Below are positions 35,450 to 45,393 of a stretch of 64,000 bases of DNA, one piece after another. The number at the start of each line of letters is the position of its first letter. Position 1 is the stretch's first letter. The position numbers and the translations under genes were made by a program. Source of the stretch: Thermogemmatispora carboxidivorans (GTDB lineage Bacteria; Chloroflexota; Ktedonobacteria; Ktedonobacterales; Ktedonobacteraceae); assembly GCF_000702505.1 (NCBI RefSeq), contig NZ_JNIM01000001.1:2480001-2544000 (forward strand), written 5' to 3'. Below the pieces are notes generated by a model, which had not been told where the DNA came from, did no database searches, and saw nothing but the letters and a program-made list of their open reading frames with translations.

Positions 35450-35640
35450 CACATCGAGGGAGATGGCGGCATGGAGCGAGTCGCGACGAGTGCCAGATAG
35501 GCCAGTGCAGATCGGTTGACGGCTGAAGTGGAATGGGCGCACTTCCCTGGACTGGCTCGCTAGCGGTGCCCGGTCGTGACTAATGCGGGTGGTACCACGG
35601 GAAGCCCTCTCGTCCTGCGCGGATGAGAGGTTTTTTTTCA
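35450..35640 (+). promoter_or_regulatory. T-box riboswitch controlling alaX
   Basis: The T-box antiterminator sequence GGGTGGTACCACGG (35587-35600) matches the tRNA-acceptor-pairing consensus, followed by a terminator hairpin and T8. The 140 bases before it fold into stem-rich sequence expected for stem I to III. With alaX downstream, tRNA-Ala is the expected ligand. I did not identify the specifier triplet with certainty. Uncharged tRNA would favour read-through. Confidence 0.88.
35606..35638 (+). terminator. T-box-linked intrinsic terminator
   Basis: CCTCTCGTCC (35606-35615) pairs with GGATGAGAGG (35621-35630), including one G-U pair, followed by eight Ts. It overlaps the T-box control region and ends 25 bases before the alaX ATG. 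Confidence 0.9.
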
Positions 35641-35662
35641 TACGGAGATCGGAGCTTGCAGG

Positions 35663-36418
35663 ATGAAGACGAAGCTGATCTACCTGGAGAATAGCTATAC
35701 CTTTGAATGCAGCGCCAAAGTCGTTGCCGCGGAGGGCGATGAGCTGGCCCTCGATGCCACCGTCTTCTATCCCGGCGGCGGAGGCCAGATGGCCGACCGC
35801 GGTACGCTCTCCTGGGATCACGGGCGCCAGCAGGCCAGCGTCATTGCCCTCCGCAAGCAGGGAGAGACGGTCTGGCACCTGCTCGATAGTCCTCCCCCTC
35901 CCGTGGACACTGAGGTAACGGCGCGCATCGACTGGGATTTCCGCTATCGCATGATGCGCACTCATACCGCTCTCCATTTGCTCTGCGGCGTGATCTGGCA
36001 GGAGTTCCGCGTCCCGGTGACCGGCGGCCAGATGTATCCCGACCGGGCGCGCATGGACTTCGCGATGGAGGGCCTGACCAGGGAACGCCTGGCTTTTATT
36101 GAACAGCGCGTCAATGAGGCCATCGAGGCCGATCTGCCTATTCGGGTCTATACCCTGCCGCGCGAGAAAGCCTTTGCCATCCCCGACTTGATCCGTACAC
36201 GCAGCAACTTGTTGCCCCCAGACCTGGAGGAGGTGCGGATCGTGGAAATCGTCGGTCTCGATCTACAGGCCGATGGCGGAACCCATGTTCGCCATACCAA
36301 AGAGGTTGGCGGCATTCGCATTGTCCGGGCCGAAAACAAGGGGCGGCTCAATAAGCGCCTGGAGATCCAGCTTGTTGATGAGCCACCTGGCTCCGACCCC
36401 AACGCGACTTTCCCATGA
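35663..36418 (+). CDS. alaX: Alanyl-tRNA editing protein AlaX
   Basis: AlaX is a free-standing editing domain that hydrolyses mischarged Ser-tRNA(Ala) or Gly-tRNA(Ala). The 251-residue protein has the AlaRS-like region with FYPGGGGQMADRG, the zinc-site HxxxH as HTALHLLCGV, and the second zinc motif with GGTHVRHTKEVG. This indicates an AlaX-M-type protein (second additional domain with threonyl/alanyl SAD). It starts at ATG 35663. Control by a T-box shows that expression rises when tRNA-Ala is uncharged. ileS follows about 300 bases downstream on the same strand. Confidence 0.92.
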   Translation: MKTKLIYLENSYTFECSAKVVAAEGDELALDATVFYPGGGGQMADRGTLSWDHGRQQASVIALRKQGETVWHLLDSPPPPVDTEVTARIDWDFRYRMMRTHTALHLLCGVIWQEFRVPVTGGQMYPDRARMDFAMEGLTRERLAFIEQRVNEAIEADLPIRVYTLPREKAFAIPDLIRTRSNLLPPDLEEVRIVEIVGLDLQADGGTHVRHTKEVGGIRIVRAENKGRLNKRLEIQLVDEPPGSDPNATFP

Positions 36419-36642
36419 GGCCGCTGGCAGAATGGCCTCTTGCCCGCTCACGTTCCCGCTTCGGCCCTGCGCCGGCGAGCCAAGCCGCTCGCCTGAGTGT
36501 GCGGGTCATCCTCTGGACCGCGGGAACGCTGCCATAGTTGGCTGGGACCTCACACAGGAGCTGGCCCCTCAGCAGGGAGAAGGAAGCGGACAACGCGCAT
36601 AAGCCATCAGAGCAACGGAGCAACAAGGAAGCACCAAAGCCA

Positions 36643-36661
36643 GACTTGGCTCAGCCAAGTC
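36643..36661 (+). repeat. Hairpin in the ileS leader
   Basis: GACTTGGC-TCA-GCCAAGTC is a perfect 8-bp stem 55 bases before the ileS start. No T-box sequence was found in this leader. Confidence 0.4.
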
Positions 36662-36716
36662 CTGCCGATGCCGGATAAGGCAAGGCAATCTCTCAGTGAG
36701 CGAGGAGGAAGCTGAC

Positions 36717-39700
36717 GTGTCAGGTGAAGCAAGCGTCTTTCGGCCAGTGATCGCGGCTGACCGTGTTGACTACCCTGCGCTGGAGCACGAGATTCAGCGC
36801 TGGTGGGATGAGCACGACGTGCTCCAGCACTACTTGCATCGCAACGATCACAGCGACAAGCAATATTCGTTTCTCGATGGCCCAATGACGGCGAACAACC
36901 CGATGGGAGTCCATCACGCCTGGGGCCGCACCTATAAGGACCTCTTCCAGCGCTTCAAAACCATGCAGGGCTATCGGCAGCGTTATCAGAACGGCTTCGA
37001 CTGCCAGGGCCTGTGGGTTGAGGTCAATGTCGAGCAGGAGCTGGGTCTCAAGAACAAGCGGGAGATCGAGGAGTTTGGCATCGCGCGCTTTGTCGAGCTG
37101 TGCAAGGAGCGCGTCTTCCGCTTCTCCCGCCGCATCACCGAGCAGTCGATCCGGCTGGGCTACTGGATGGACTGGGGCAACGACTACTATACGCTCTCCG
37201 ATGAGAATAACTATACGATCTGGCACTTCCTGAAGCGCTGCCACGAGCGTGGCTTGATCTACAAGGGGCACGATGTCATGACCTGGTGCCCACGCTGCGG
37301 CACCGGCATCTCCAATATGGAGACGCTTTCGGAGGACTGGCATGAGATTAGCCATCTGAGCCTGTATGTGCTCCTCCCGCTGGCCGAGCGCTCCGGCGAG
37401 TACCTGCTGGTCTGGACGACCACTCCCTGGACGCTGGCCGCTAATGTGGCCGCCGCCGTCCATCCCGAACTGACCTATGTCAAGGTCGAGCAAGATGGCC
37501 AGATCTTCTATCTGGCGGAGGAGCGCCTGAATCTGCTCCGCGAGCTGCGCGGACGCGATAAGGGCGAGTATCGCGTTCTCGAGCGCCTCAAGGGCGAGCA
37601 GTTGGTGGGTTGGAGCTATCGCGGTCCTTTCGATGAGCTGCCTGCCGCTCAGGGCGTCAGCCATCGCGTCATTCCCTGGAAGGAGGTCAGCGCCAGCGAG
37701 GGAACGGGCATCGTACACATCGCCCCAGGCTGCGGTCGCGAGGACTTCGCGCTCTCGAAGGAGTTCGATCTAGCCGTTCTGGCCCCAGTCGATGAGTTCG
37801 GTGTCTATGTTGAGGGCTACAACTGGCTCACCGGTCAGTCGGTCTTGGAAGTGGCGCGGCCTGTCGCCGAGAATCTGGCTCAGAAAGGCCTCCTCTATCG
37901 CTCGCAGAACTATCGCCACCGCTATCCAGTCTGCTGGCGCTGCAAGACCGAGCTGATTTTCCGCCTGGTCGATGAGTGGTATATCTCGATGGAGCAGCTG
38001 CGCTACGAGATCATGGAGGTTGCCCGCCAGGTCACCTGGATTCCTGCTTTCGGCCTGGAGCGCGAGCTGGACTGGCTGCGCAATATGGACGACTGGATGA
38101 TCTCGAAGAAGCGCTATTGGGGGCTGGCGCTGCCAATCTACGAATGCCAGCAGTGCGGCACCTTCGAGGTCATCGGCAGTAAGGAGGAGCTGCGCGAGCG
38201 GGCTGTCGAGGGATGGGAGGAGTTCGAAGGCCATTCTCCCCATCGTCCCTGGGTCGATGCCATCAAGATCCGCTGCCAACAGTGCGGCTCCCTGGTCTCT
38301 CGCATCAAAGATGTGGGCAACCCCTGGCTGGATGCCGGCATCGTCTCGTTCTCAACGCTGGATTATCGCCACAACCGCGACTACTGGCGCCAGTGGTTCC
38401 CTGCGGACTTCGTGACGGAGTCCTTCCCAGGCCAGTTCAAGAACTGGTTCTACGCTCTGCTGGTGATGAGCACGGTTCTGGAAAAGACAACACCCTTTAA
38501 GACTCTGCTCGGTTACGCGACGGTCCTCGATGAGGACGGAGAGATCATGCATAAGTCGAAGGGGAATGCTATCGACTTCGACGACGCCGCCGAGCGCGTG
38601 GGCGCCGATACCATGCGCTGGCTCTATACCAGCCAGGACCCTGAGCAGAACCTGCGCTTTCCACGTATTCCTACCCGCGAGGATGTCGAGCGGGCCGCCC
38701 GCGAGGGGGTTCCCGTGCGCCTGAGCGAGAAGTGGATGCTGGTGCGGCGCTCCCTCGATAAGGTCTGGAATATCTACTGGTTCTTTGTGACCTACGCCAA
38801 TATCGACGGCTTCAATCCCACGCGCTACCAGCTGGCGGTAGAGCGCCGTAGCGATCTGGATCGCTGGATTCTCTCAGAGCTGCAGCAGACGATTCTGGAG
38901 GTAACCGCCGGCCTGGAGCGCTACGATAGCGCCCACGCCACGGAGGCCCTGCAAGACTTTATTGAGTATCTGTCAAACTGGTACCTGCGCCGCAGCCGTG
39001 AGCGCATCTGGAAGTCTGAACTGGATGACGATAAGCTCGGCGCTTATCTGACGCTCTACGAATGCCTGACAACGCTGGTGACCCTGCTGGCTCCTTTCGT
39101 GCCCTTCTTCGCGGAGAGCCTCTATCAGAACCTGGTGCGCAGTGTTCAGCAGGAGGCACCGCTCAGCGTCCATCTCTGCGATTGGCCCCAGGCCCGCCAG
39201 GAGCTCATCGATGAGACGCTGACGCACGATACGCATCTGGTGATGCGCGTCGTTGGCCTGGGCCGCGCCGCCCGCGAGAAGGCACAGATCCGCGTGCGCC
39301 AGCCACTCAATACGCTCTATGTGCGCCTGCCGTCGCAGGCCGATCAGGAGGCGGTACTACGCCTGAAGGATCAGGTGCTGGAGGAGCTGAATATCAAGCG
39401 CCTGGAGTTGCTCAGCGACGATAGTGAGATGCTGGCCTATACCCTGCGCGCCCAGGCTCGTGTCCTGGGACCGAAGTATGGGCCGCTGGTGCAGAAGATT
39501 CTGGCAACGCTCAAGGGCCTGGATGCCCAGGCTGCCAGCGGGGCCGCCCGCCAGTTGCGCGAAGAGGGGGCCTTAACGCTGACGATCGAGGGCCGCGAGA
39601 TCACTTTGACACCAGATGAGGTGGAGGTGATCGCTACAGCCCGCCCTGGCTATGTCACCGCCGAGGAGCGCGGCGCGGTAGTGGTTCTGGAGACAACGAT

Positions 39701-40031
39701 CACGCCCGAACTGCGCGAGGAGGGGGTGATCCGCGATTTGACCCACTATATCCAGGACATGCGGAAGCGGGCCAATCTCAAGATTGAGGACCATATCCAG
39801 CTGACCCTCTGCACAGATGAGGAGCTGGCTGCAATGGTGCAGCGCCATACCGCCGAGATCCAAGAGGAGACGCTCGCCGACAGCTTGCACGTCGCAACGA
39901 CTCCGCTCGCTGATCCGCTGCCCGGCGAACTCTATCGAGAGACGCTCTCGCCTGCCTCACCGCGCAAGCTGGAGAGCTACACGGTCCAGGTGACGATCTC
40001 AACCTCGCCATCCTCAGCGGCCAGGCCCTAG
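36717..40031 (+). CDS. ileS: Isoleucyl-tRNA synthetase, IleS2-like
   Basis: This class I synthetase charges tRNA-Ile. At 1104 residues it has the long IleS2/eukaryote-like architecture with a large CP1 editing domain and extended C-terminus. The HIGH motif appears as NNPMGVHHAWGRT. The KMSKS loop reads EIMHKSKGN, with Ile and His replacing the first Lys and the Ser. WKSELDD and the anticodon-binding helices follow. GTG 36717, eight bases after GAGGAGGA, is preferred over in-frame GTG 36696, which would put that purine stretch inside the gene. A second, conventional ileS elsewhere in the genome is possible. Mupirocin resistance is a property of many IleS2 enzymes but is not shown here. Confidence 0.9.
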   Translation: MSGEASVFRPVIAADRVDYPALEHEIQRWWDEHDVLQHYLHRNDHSDKQYSFLDGPMTANNPMGVHHAWGRTYKDLFQRFKTMQGYRQRYQNGFDCQGLWVEVNVEQELGLKNKREIEEFGIARFVELCKERVFRFSRRITEQSIRLGYWMDWGNDYYTLSDENNYTIWHFLKRCHERGLIYKGHDVMTWCPRCGTGISNMETLSEDWHEISHLSLYVLLPLAERSGEYLLVWTTTPWTLAANVAAAVHPELTYVKVEQDGQIFYLAEERLNLLRELRGRDKGEYRVLERLKGEQLVGWSYRGPFDELPAAQGVSHRVIPWKEVSASEGTGIVHIAPGCGREDFALSKEFDLAVLAPVDEFGVYVEGYNWLTGQSVLEVARPVAENLAQKGLLYRSQNYRHRYPVCWRCKTELIFRLVDEWYISMEQLRYEIMEVARQVTWIPAFGLERELDWLRNMDDWMISKKRYWGLALPIYECQQCGTFEVIGSKEELRERAVEGWEEFEGHSPHRPWVDAIKIRCQQCGSLVSRIKDVGNPWLDAGIVSFSTLDYRHNRDYWRQWFPADFVTESFPGQFKNWFYALLVMSTVLEKTTPFKTLLGYATVLDEDGEIMHKSKGNAIDFDDAAERVGADTMRWLYTSQDPEQNLRFPRIPTREDVERAAREGVPVRLSEKWMLVRRSLDKVWNIYWFFVTYANIDGFNPTRYQLAVERRSDLDRWILSELQQTILEVTAGLERYDSAHATEALQDFIEYLSNWYLRRSRERIWKSELDDDKLGAYLTLYECLTTLVTLLAPFVPFFAESLYQNLVRSVQQEAPLSVHLCDWPQARQELIDETLTHDTHLVMRVVGLGRAAREKAQIRVRQPLNTLYVRLPSQADQEAVLRLKDQVLEELNIKRLELLSDDSEMLAYTLRAQARVLGPKYGPLVQKILATLKGLDAQAASGAARQLREEGALTLTIEGREITLTPDEVEVIATARPGYVTAEERGAVVVLETTITPELREEGVIRDLTHYIQDMRKRANLKIEDHIQLTLCTDEELAAMVQRHTAEIQEETLADSLHVATTPLADPLPGELYRETLSPASPRKLESYTVQVTISTSPSSAARP

Positions 40032-40229
40032 CCCGACTGCTTCTCCTGAAGCAAGGGGCTGTCACTGGCCTGGCTTGCTGGCCCACTCTGCCTGCGCAGG
40101 ATCGCTCACAAGGCAGGTCAATATAGCCTGATCGGTTCAGCTCAGTACCAGACCGCTGCCTCAACCGTTCCTAAGCAACGGTGAGCCAAGCTCAACTATG
40201 TCATATTGGTATGGTCTGGGAACACTGCA

Positions 40230-41465
40230 ATGGGTACGCTGCGATCTGCGTGGAAAGAGGCGGCTTGGGTCTTTGGACTCAGCCGCCTCTTGCTGCTCTT
40301 GATCACCTATGTGGGGGGGGTCCTGCTCCGCCCCAAAAATATGGCCTCGATCCCCTGTGTGCAGAACGGGCTGCGCTTCTGCCTGCTCGGCTGGTACCAC
40401 TGGGATGCTGATGCCTTCGGGCGCATCGCTCATGTGGGCTATCGCTCCGTGGCCGATGTGGCCTTTTTCCCGTTCTGGCCCTGGCTGATCCGCCTCGGCG
40501 CCGCCGCCCTGGGCAACCGTTTCCCGCTCTCGTTCCTCCTGTCCGAGCTCCTGCTATCGAATCTCTTCTTCTTCGCTGCTCTGGTGGCCTTCTACGTTCT
40601 GGCCCGGGAGGGGCTCCATTTCGATCCGGCCCAGGCTCGTAAGGCGCTCTGGTATCTGACGTTCTATGCCTACGGGATCTTTTTCTTCGCTGGCTATAGC
40701 GAGTCTCTTTTCCTCTTGCTCACGCTGACGATCTTTCTTCTCCTACAGGGAACAGCGCTATGGCGCTGGTGGCTGGCGGGTTTGTTGGGTTGCATTGCCG
40801 CGTTAACGCGCTCGACGGCAATTGTGCTGCTAGTACCTTTCCTGTTCTTCTATGTTGAACGCTTCTGGGGAGCTGACTCGCTGGCGGCAGCGGCGGCTCC
40901 TGGAGAGATCGCTCAGGCTTCAGCTCAGCGCTGGCGCCTGTGGCTGCGCCGTTTGTTGGCTGGCTTGCCGGCTCTCCTGATCCCGGCGGCTCTGGCTGCC
41001 TACATGGGCTATCTCGGGCTGCGTTTCGGTGATCCCTTCATCTACAGCCGCATGGAGCGTACGGTCTGGGGACGGCAGTTTGAATTTCCCCTGGTGGCCT
41101 TCGGGCCGGCTCTGGGAGCCTTGCTGACTGGCCCTTTACATACCGAGATGGCAGTGCGCAATCTGATGGATCTGCTCTTTACCCTGCTCCCGCTGGGAGT
41201 GCTGGCGGCCGGCTGGCGTCAGATGCCCGTGGCGTATCGCTTCTTCTCGCTGGCGCTGGCGCTCTTCGCTCTCTGCTTTCCGCTGGTGGCAGGCGAGACG
41301 CTGGCTTCGCAGCCACGCTATATGATGATGGCCTTCCCGCTCTTCCTGGTGTTGGCCCGCTGGAGCAAGCGCTTCCCCAGCCTCGACCTGGTCTACGGCG
41401 GGTTCTGTGCTCCTCTGTTTGCGCTGAATGCTTTGCTCTTTACGCTGCATTACTGGGTTGCTTAA
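40230..41465 (+). CDS. PIG-V-like polytopic mannosyltransferase
   Basis: This 411-residue integral membrane protein has 9-11 hydrophobic helices. Its first luminal loop motif YHWDADAFGRIAHVGY is followed by FFPFWPWLIR, the pattern of PIG-V/GPI mannosyltransferase 2-like GT-C enzymes. These use lipid-linked sugar donors to glycosylate lipids or proteins outside the cytoplasm. FAGYSESLFLL and ALTRSTAIVLLVPF are further family blocks. ATG 40230 is preferred; TTG 40206 would add eight residues. No strong ribosome site is visible for either. It follows ileS by 198 bases. Confidence 0.8.
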   Translation: MGTLRSAWKEAAWVFGLSRLLLLLITYVGGVLLRPKNMASIPCVQNGLRFCLLGWYHWDADAFGRIAHVGYRSVADVAFFPFWPWLIRLGAAALGNRFPLSFLLSELLLSNLFFFAALVAFYVLAREGLHFDPAQARKALWYLTFYAYGIFFFAGYSESLFLLLTLTIFLLLQGTALWRWWLAGLLGCIAALTRSTAIVLLVPFLFFYVERFWGADSLAAAAAPGEIAQASAQRWRLWLRRLLAGLPALLIPAALAAYMGYLGLRFGDPFIYSRMERTVWGRQFEFPLVAFGPALGALLTGPLHTEMAVRNLMDLLFTLLPLGVLAAGWRQMPVAYRFFSLALALFALCFPLVAGETLASQPRYMMMAFPLFLVLARWSKRFPSLDLVYGGFCAPLFALNALLFTLHYWVA

Positions 41466-41486
41466 TTCGTACGCCAGGTCCTTTTT

Positions 41487-41517
41487 GGCAGGCCGGCTGA
41501 TTGCCAACCGGCCTGCC
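41487..41517 (+). terminator. Hairpin after the mannosyltransferase
   Basis: GGCAGGCCGG and CCGGCCTGCC form a perfect 10-bp stem with an 11-nt loop, 22 bases after the stop. A T5 run precedes rather than follows it, so it is a non-canonical terminator candidate. Confidence 0.45.
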
Positions 41518-41727
41518 GCTGCTGGCAGCCTGCTTGGCTGGCCTGGTAAAAGAAGGCGCAAGGTGCTATAGTTACAGTACCTCTGCTCTCCTGCCAGCTC
41601 CCCGGCTCGCCCAGGGGAAAAGCCTCGATAGGAGCGGAGGAAGGAGTCCGGGCGGGTCGCCAGAGATGATGAAGGAAGGCTGGCGGACAAGGGCAAGCAG
41701 CGCAAGCGTGGAAGGAGCAGCAAGAGC

Positions 41728-42720
41728 GTGGCCGAAGAACTGATCCGTGATCCGTTGCTGGGTGAGCAGCGACTCAGCGAGCCTGTATTGCTGGCGGTGC
41801 TCAACTCAGCACCGCTGCAGCGCTTGAAGGGGATCCATCAAGCTGGAGCCTCCTATCTGGTGCGCGCGGGACGCGATACGACGCGCTACGAGCACTCTCT
41901 GGGGGTAATGCTGCTGATTCGCCGCCTCGGCGGAGGGCTAGAGGAGCAGCTGGCCGGCCTGTTACATGATGTCTCCCACACTGCCTTCTCTCACGTGGCA
42001 GACTATTTGTTTGCTTGCTACGGTGAGGACTATCATGAGCAACACCTGCGCCAGGTGATTGAGCGCTCGGGCCTGTCTGCGCTGCTGCGTTCCTTGGGGC
42101 TGGACCTTGGGCGGATTCTGGCGTTTGAGCGCTGGCCGCTTTTAGAGCAGCCGACTCCTGAATTGTGCGCCGATCGGGTGGATTACACGCTCCGCGATCT
42201 GTGGCATGCAGGCTACCTGACACACGCGGAGGTGGAGAGCTTTCTGCAGGCGCTTCGCGTGCGCGAGGGGCGCATAGTGGTGGCCGGACGAGAAGCAGCG
42301 ATCTGGTTTGTGCGACAATATGTGCGTCTGGTGACGGACCTGTTTATGCATCCTTTGGAGATGTTCGCCGACTATCAGCTGGCACGGGCTTTGCGCCTGG
42401 CTTTGGATGAGGGCCTGCTGCGCGAGGCGGATCTGTTTCTGGAAGATGCCGAGCTGCTCACCCGCCTCCGTCACTCGGCCCACCCGGCGATCGCCCGCTG
42501 CCTGAGTCTGCTGCAGCCCGGCCTGGAGGTGGTGGAGGTCTCGGCAGATCAACCTTTTGACATCTATGCCCGGGTGAAGCCGCGGATGGTCGATCCGCTG
42601 GTGCTGTTGGAAGATGGGCGGCTGGTCCGCTGCTCGGCACTCGATGGCGACCTGGCGGCACTGCAGCAGGTGGTGTTGCACAAGGCCAAACGTGGCAGCT
42701 ATCTGCGCCTCCGCAGCTGA
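41728..42720 (+). CDS. HD-superfamily phosphohydrolase
   Basis: This 330-residue metal-dependent phosphohydrolase resembles the YdhJ/dGTPase-related HD group. The metal-binding residues appear in TRYEHSLGVMLLIRRL (His), GLLHDVSHTAFSH (His-Asp pair and second His) and CADRVDYTLRDLWHAG (Asp). Such proteins hydrolyse nucleotides such as dNTPs. The start is GTG 41728, ten bases after AGGAG. A -10-like TATAGT occurs at 41567-41572. It converges with hisIE, whose stop is only 28 bases away. Confidence 0.87.
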   Translation: MAEELIRDPLLGEQRLSEPVLLAVLNSAPLQRLKGIHQAGASYLVRAGRDTTRYEHSLGVMLLIRRLGGGLEEQLAGLLHDVSHTAFSHVADYLFACYGEDYHEQHLRQVIERSGLSALLRSLGLDLGRILAFERWPLLEQPTPELCADRVDYTLRDLWHAGYLTHAEVESFLQALRVREGRIVVAGREAAIWFVRQYVRLVTDLFMHPLEMFADYQLARALRLALDEGLLREADLFLEDAELLTRLRHSAHPAIARCLSLLQPGLEVVEVSADQPFDIYARVKPRMVDPLVLLEDGRLVRCSALDGDLAALQQVVLHKAKRGSYLRLRS

Positions 42721-42748
42721 ACCAGCATCTAGCCGGACTTCCCTGGCT

Positions 42749-43747
42749 TTAGGAGACCAGGCCTTTGCGGCGCATTTGCTCCAGGTCGTCGCGTGCTGGC
42801 TCCAGAGGGCTGAGGCCAGCCAGGGCGCAGGCCCGTCCGATGAGAGAAAAGCCGAGCTGCAGGCCCTCGATGAGGTGGGCACGCTCGGTGCTGGCGAGGG
42901 CACTCAAGCAGGCTTGCTGCTGTTCGACGGCCTGTTCCTCTTCGACAGGCAGGCGGTAGCCTTCCAGCAGTGCCTGATGAGGAAGGAACGCCTCATATGG
43001 CAGTCGGTAGGTGGCAGCCAGCAGCATCAGCCAGTAGCCGACCTGGCTGCCCTCCAGAATGATGTCGGCTTGCGGCTCCCGATGGCGATGGGTCCCCAGG
43101 AGCACACCCGCCAGCTCCTGCAACTCATCGGCCAGTCGTCCGAGAAGATAGGTCGGATTGGGCTCCTGGAGCAGGCGCGAGGTATGCGATTGCTCGCTCA
43201 GATCATGGTCGCGCAGGTACTGGTAGGCCGTGTAGAGCTGGCGTAGTAGCGTCTCCAGTTGCCCGCCGACGGTCGCGTCTATCTCAGCACTCCCCACCTG
43301 GTCGGCCCCTCTCTGCTCATGCGCGCTTGCCCCCTCTGGCGGGGCTGCCGGCTCTGGCTGCGACTGCAAGGTGGTGAGACCATAGACCGCCTCTGGGTCG
43401 AAGACGCGGGTCGCAACCACCTCATAACGATCGTCAGGGAGCAGACGCCGATAATAGCAGCTGCGGTAGCCTTCGTGACAGGCGGCTCCACCCTGTTGGA
43501 CAACGCGGATGAGCAGGCTGTTCTCCTCGCAATTGACGAAGATGGCGCGTACCTGCTGGGTGTGCCCCGACTGCTCGCCCTTGCGCCAGATGGCCTGGCG
43601 CGAGCGACTATAGAAGTGGGTATAGCCGGTCTCGCGCGTCAGGCGGAGAGCCTCCTCATTCATGAAGGCCACCATCAGCACCTCATTGCTCTCATCATCC
43701 TGAATTACCGCCGGAATCAGGCCCTGGCGGTCAAACCTGAGCGTCAT
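42749..43747 (-). CDS. hisI: Phosphoribosyl-AMP cyclohydrolase HisI with divergent HisE-like domain
   Basis: The N-terminal 125 residues are HisI, which opens the purine ring in histidine synthesis. [30 protein letters not shown] and [16 protein letters not shown] hold the zinc cysteines. The C-terminal part (about 165-330) has a MazG/HisE-like helix pattern ([14 protein letters not shown]), but the second metal motif reads LEGSQ where EAxD is expected. Phosphoribosyl-ATP pyrophosphatase activity is therefore doubtful. At 332 residues it is much longer than usual HisIE (about 200). ATG 43747 after GGAGGAGAG lies inside the hisF 3' end, so translation is coupled. It is the last gene of the his cluster. 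Confidence 0.88.
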   Translation of the reverse strand: MTLRFDRQGLIPAVIQDDESNEVLMVAFMNEEALRLTRETGYTHFYSRSRQAIWRKGEQSGHTQQVRAIFVNCEENSLLIRVVQQGGAACHEGYRSCYYRRLLPDDRYEVVATRVFDPEAVYGLTTLQSQPEPAAPPEGASAHEQRGADQVGSAEIDATVGGQLETLLRQLYTAYQYLRDHDLSEQSHTSRLLQEPNPTYLLGRLADELQELAGVLLGTHRHREPQADIILEGSQVGYWLMLLAATYRLPYEAFLPHQALLEGYRLPVEEEQAVEQQQACLSALASTERAHLIEGLQLGFSLIGRACALAGLSPLEPARDDLEQMRRKGLVS

Positions 43748-44534
43748 TGTGGCTCTCCTCCTCTGCCTCATCCCAGCGCACGGCCACCCCGCGCTGGCGC
43801 AGATAGCGCTTGGCATCGGCGATGCGATGCTGACCAAAGTGGAAAATGGAGGCGGCGAGCACGGCATCGGCGCCCCCGCTGGTCAGTCCTTCATACAAAT
43901 GCTCAAGGGTTCCTACACCGCCCGAAGCGATCACGGGCACGTTGACGGCCTGGGCAATGCGAGCGGTCAGGGTGAGATCATAGCCCTGCTGTGTTCCATC
44001 GCGATCCATACTGGTCAGCAGGATCTCGCCCGCGCCCAGCTCGACGCCGCGGCAGGCCCATTCAACAGCGTCGAGGCCCGTTGGCGTGCGCCCTCCATGA
44101 ATATAGACCTCGTAGCCGCTGGGCATGGCAGGATTGCTGCGGGCATCGATGGCGAGCACGATGCACTGGGCCCCAAACTGCTCGGCTCCCGCCCGCAGCA
44201 GCTCGGGCTGCTGCACCGCTGCCGTGTTTAGCGAGGTCTTATCGGCCCCTGCTCCCAGCGTGGCACGAATGTCCTCGACACTACGGATGCCCCCGCCGAC
44301 CGTCACTGGAATAAAGACCTGCTCAGCCGTTCGGGCGACCACATCGAGCATGGTCTTGCGCTGCTCATAGGAGGCCGTGATGTCGAGAAAGACCAGTTCG
44401 TCGGCTCCTTCACTATTATAGAAAGCCGCCAACTCGACCGGGTCGCCGGCGTCGCGCAGGTTGAGGAAGTTGACCCCCTTCACAACGCGCCCGGCGTCCA
44501 CATCCAGACAGGGAATGATTCGTTTTGTTAACAT
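43731..44534 (-). CDS. hisF: Imidazole glycerol phosphate synthase cyclase subunit HisF
   Basis: HisF is the (beta/alpha)8 cyclase that, with HisH, makes imidazole glycerol phosphate and AICAR from PRFAR and ammonia. The start [20 protein letters not shown] is diagnostic, with catalytic Asp11 in [24 protein letters not shown], and [14 protein letters not shown] (second catalytic Asp) follow, and IASGGVG near the end. The length of 267 residues is normal with a short acidic tail. ATG 44534 has GGAAGGGG upstream; the frame extends further without a better start. It overlaps hisI by 17 bases and follows hisA by 100 bases. Confidence 0.96.
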   Translation of the reverse strand: MLTKRIIPCLDVDAGRVVKGVNFLNLRDAGDPVELAAFYNSEGADELVFLDITASYEQRKTMLDVVARTAEQVFIPVTVGGGIRSVEDIRATLGAGADKTSLNTAAVQQPELLRAGAEQFGAQCIVLAIDARSNPAMPSGYEVYIHGGRTPTGLDAVEWACRGVELGAGEILLTSMDRDGTQQGYDLTLTARIAQAVNVPVIASGGVGTLEHLYEGLTSGGADAVLAASIFHFGQHRIADAKRYLRQRGVAVRWDEAEEESHNDAQV

Positions 44535-44634
44535 CGATCGCTGCCCCTTCCTGTGCTCTGCTCCACTACGCAGCACCTGGCTCGCCGTCGATCTGACGTG
44601 AGGCGCAGGGTCAGGGTTCGTCTGGCCTGCTGAA

Positions 44635-45393
44635 TCAGGCGCCGGCCTCCGCCGTCGGTTCGCAGGCCGCAGCGCAGGCCAGGGCCGCCGCCAGCTCCAC
44701 ATCTCCCGTATAGAGGGCCTTGCCAATGATGACCCCCTCGACTCCCAGACGGGCCAGCGAGCGGATATCTTCCAGCGAGCGTACGCCCCCGGAAGCAATC
44801 ACGGCTCGCGCTGGCTGGGCCTGTTTCACCACCTCTAACATGGCCTGTAGCGCCTCCAGATTCGGCCCGCCCAGTGTTCCATCGCGAGCGATATCGGTAT
44901 AGATAAAGCGTGCTACTCCCAGTGTACACAGCTGGGCGGCCAACGCTACGGCGGTGATGGCTTCCGTCTGCTGCCAGCCGGCGATCGCCACCAGGCCGGC
45001 CCGGGCATCCAATCCCACCGCGATGCGCTCTCCCCAGCGCTTCACGGCCTCAGCAACCAGGGTGGGCTGGCGCACTGCGCTGGTCCCCAGTACTACCCGC
45101 TCGATGCCGAGGGAGAGCACGCGCTCGATGCTGGCCAGATCGCGCAGGCCGCCGCCTAGCTCGATCTGCAGCGTGGTCGCGGCCCGAATCCGCTCCACTG
45201 TGGCCAGATTGACTGGCTGTCCCTGGGCGGCGCCATCCAAGTCAACCAGGTGCAGCCAGCGGGCCCCGGCCTCCTGCCAGCGCTGAGCCACTGCCACCGG
45301 GTCGTGGCTGTAAACCGTGGCCTGGCGATAGTCGCCCTGGTAGAGACGGACACAGTGTCCGTCGTGTAGATCAATGGCAGGCAAGATGATCAT
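44635..45393 (-). CDS. hisA: ProFAR isomerase HisA
   Basis: HisA isomerises ProFAR to PRFAR. The 252-residue TIM barrel starts [20 protein letters not shown], with the first catalytic Asp in PAID. The second catalytic Asp is in [28 protein letters not shown] and [12 protein letters not shown] are the phosphate-binding loops. ATG 45393 overlaps the hisH stop, giving translational coupling. The TrpF-type dual PriA function cannot be excluded from sequence alone, since no trp genes are in view. Confidence 0.95.
   Translation of the reverse strand: MIILPAIDLHDGHCVRLYQGDYRQATVYSHDPVAVAQRWQEAGARWLHLVDLDGAAQGQPVNLATVERIRAATTLQIELGGGLRDLASIERVLSLGIERVVLGTSAVRQPTLVAEAVKRWGERIAVGLDARAGLVAIAGWQQTEAITAVALAAQLCTLGVARFIYTDIARDGTLGGPNLEALQAMLEVVKQAQPARAVIASGGVRSLEDIRSLARLGVEGVIIGKALYTGDVELAAALACAAACEPTAEAGA

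Noticed and set aside
36720..37718. 332-residue minus-strand frame
   Set aside because: It is antisense to ileS and has no recognisable domain.
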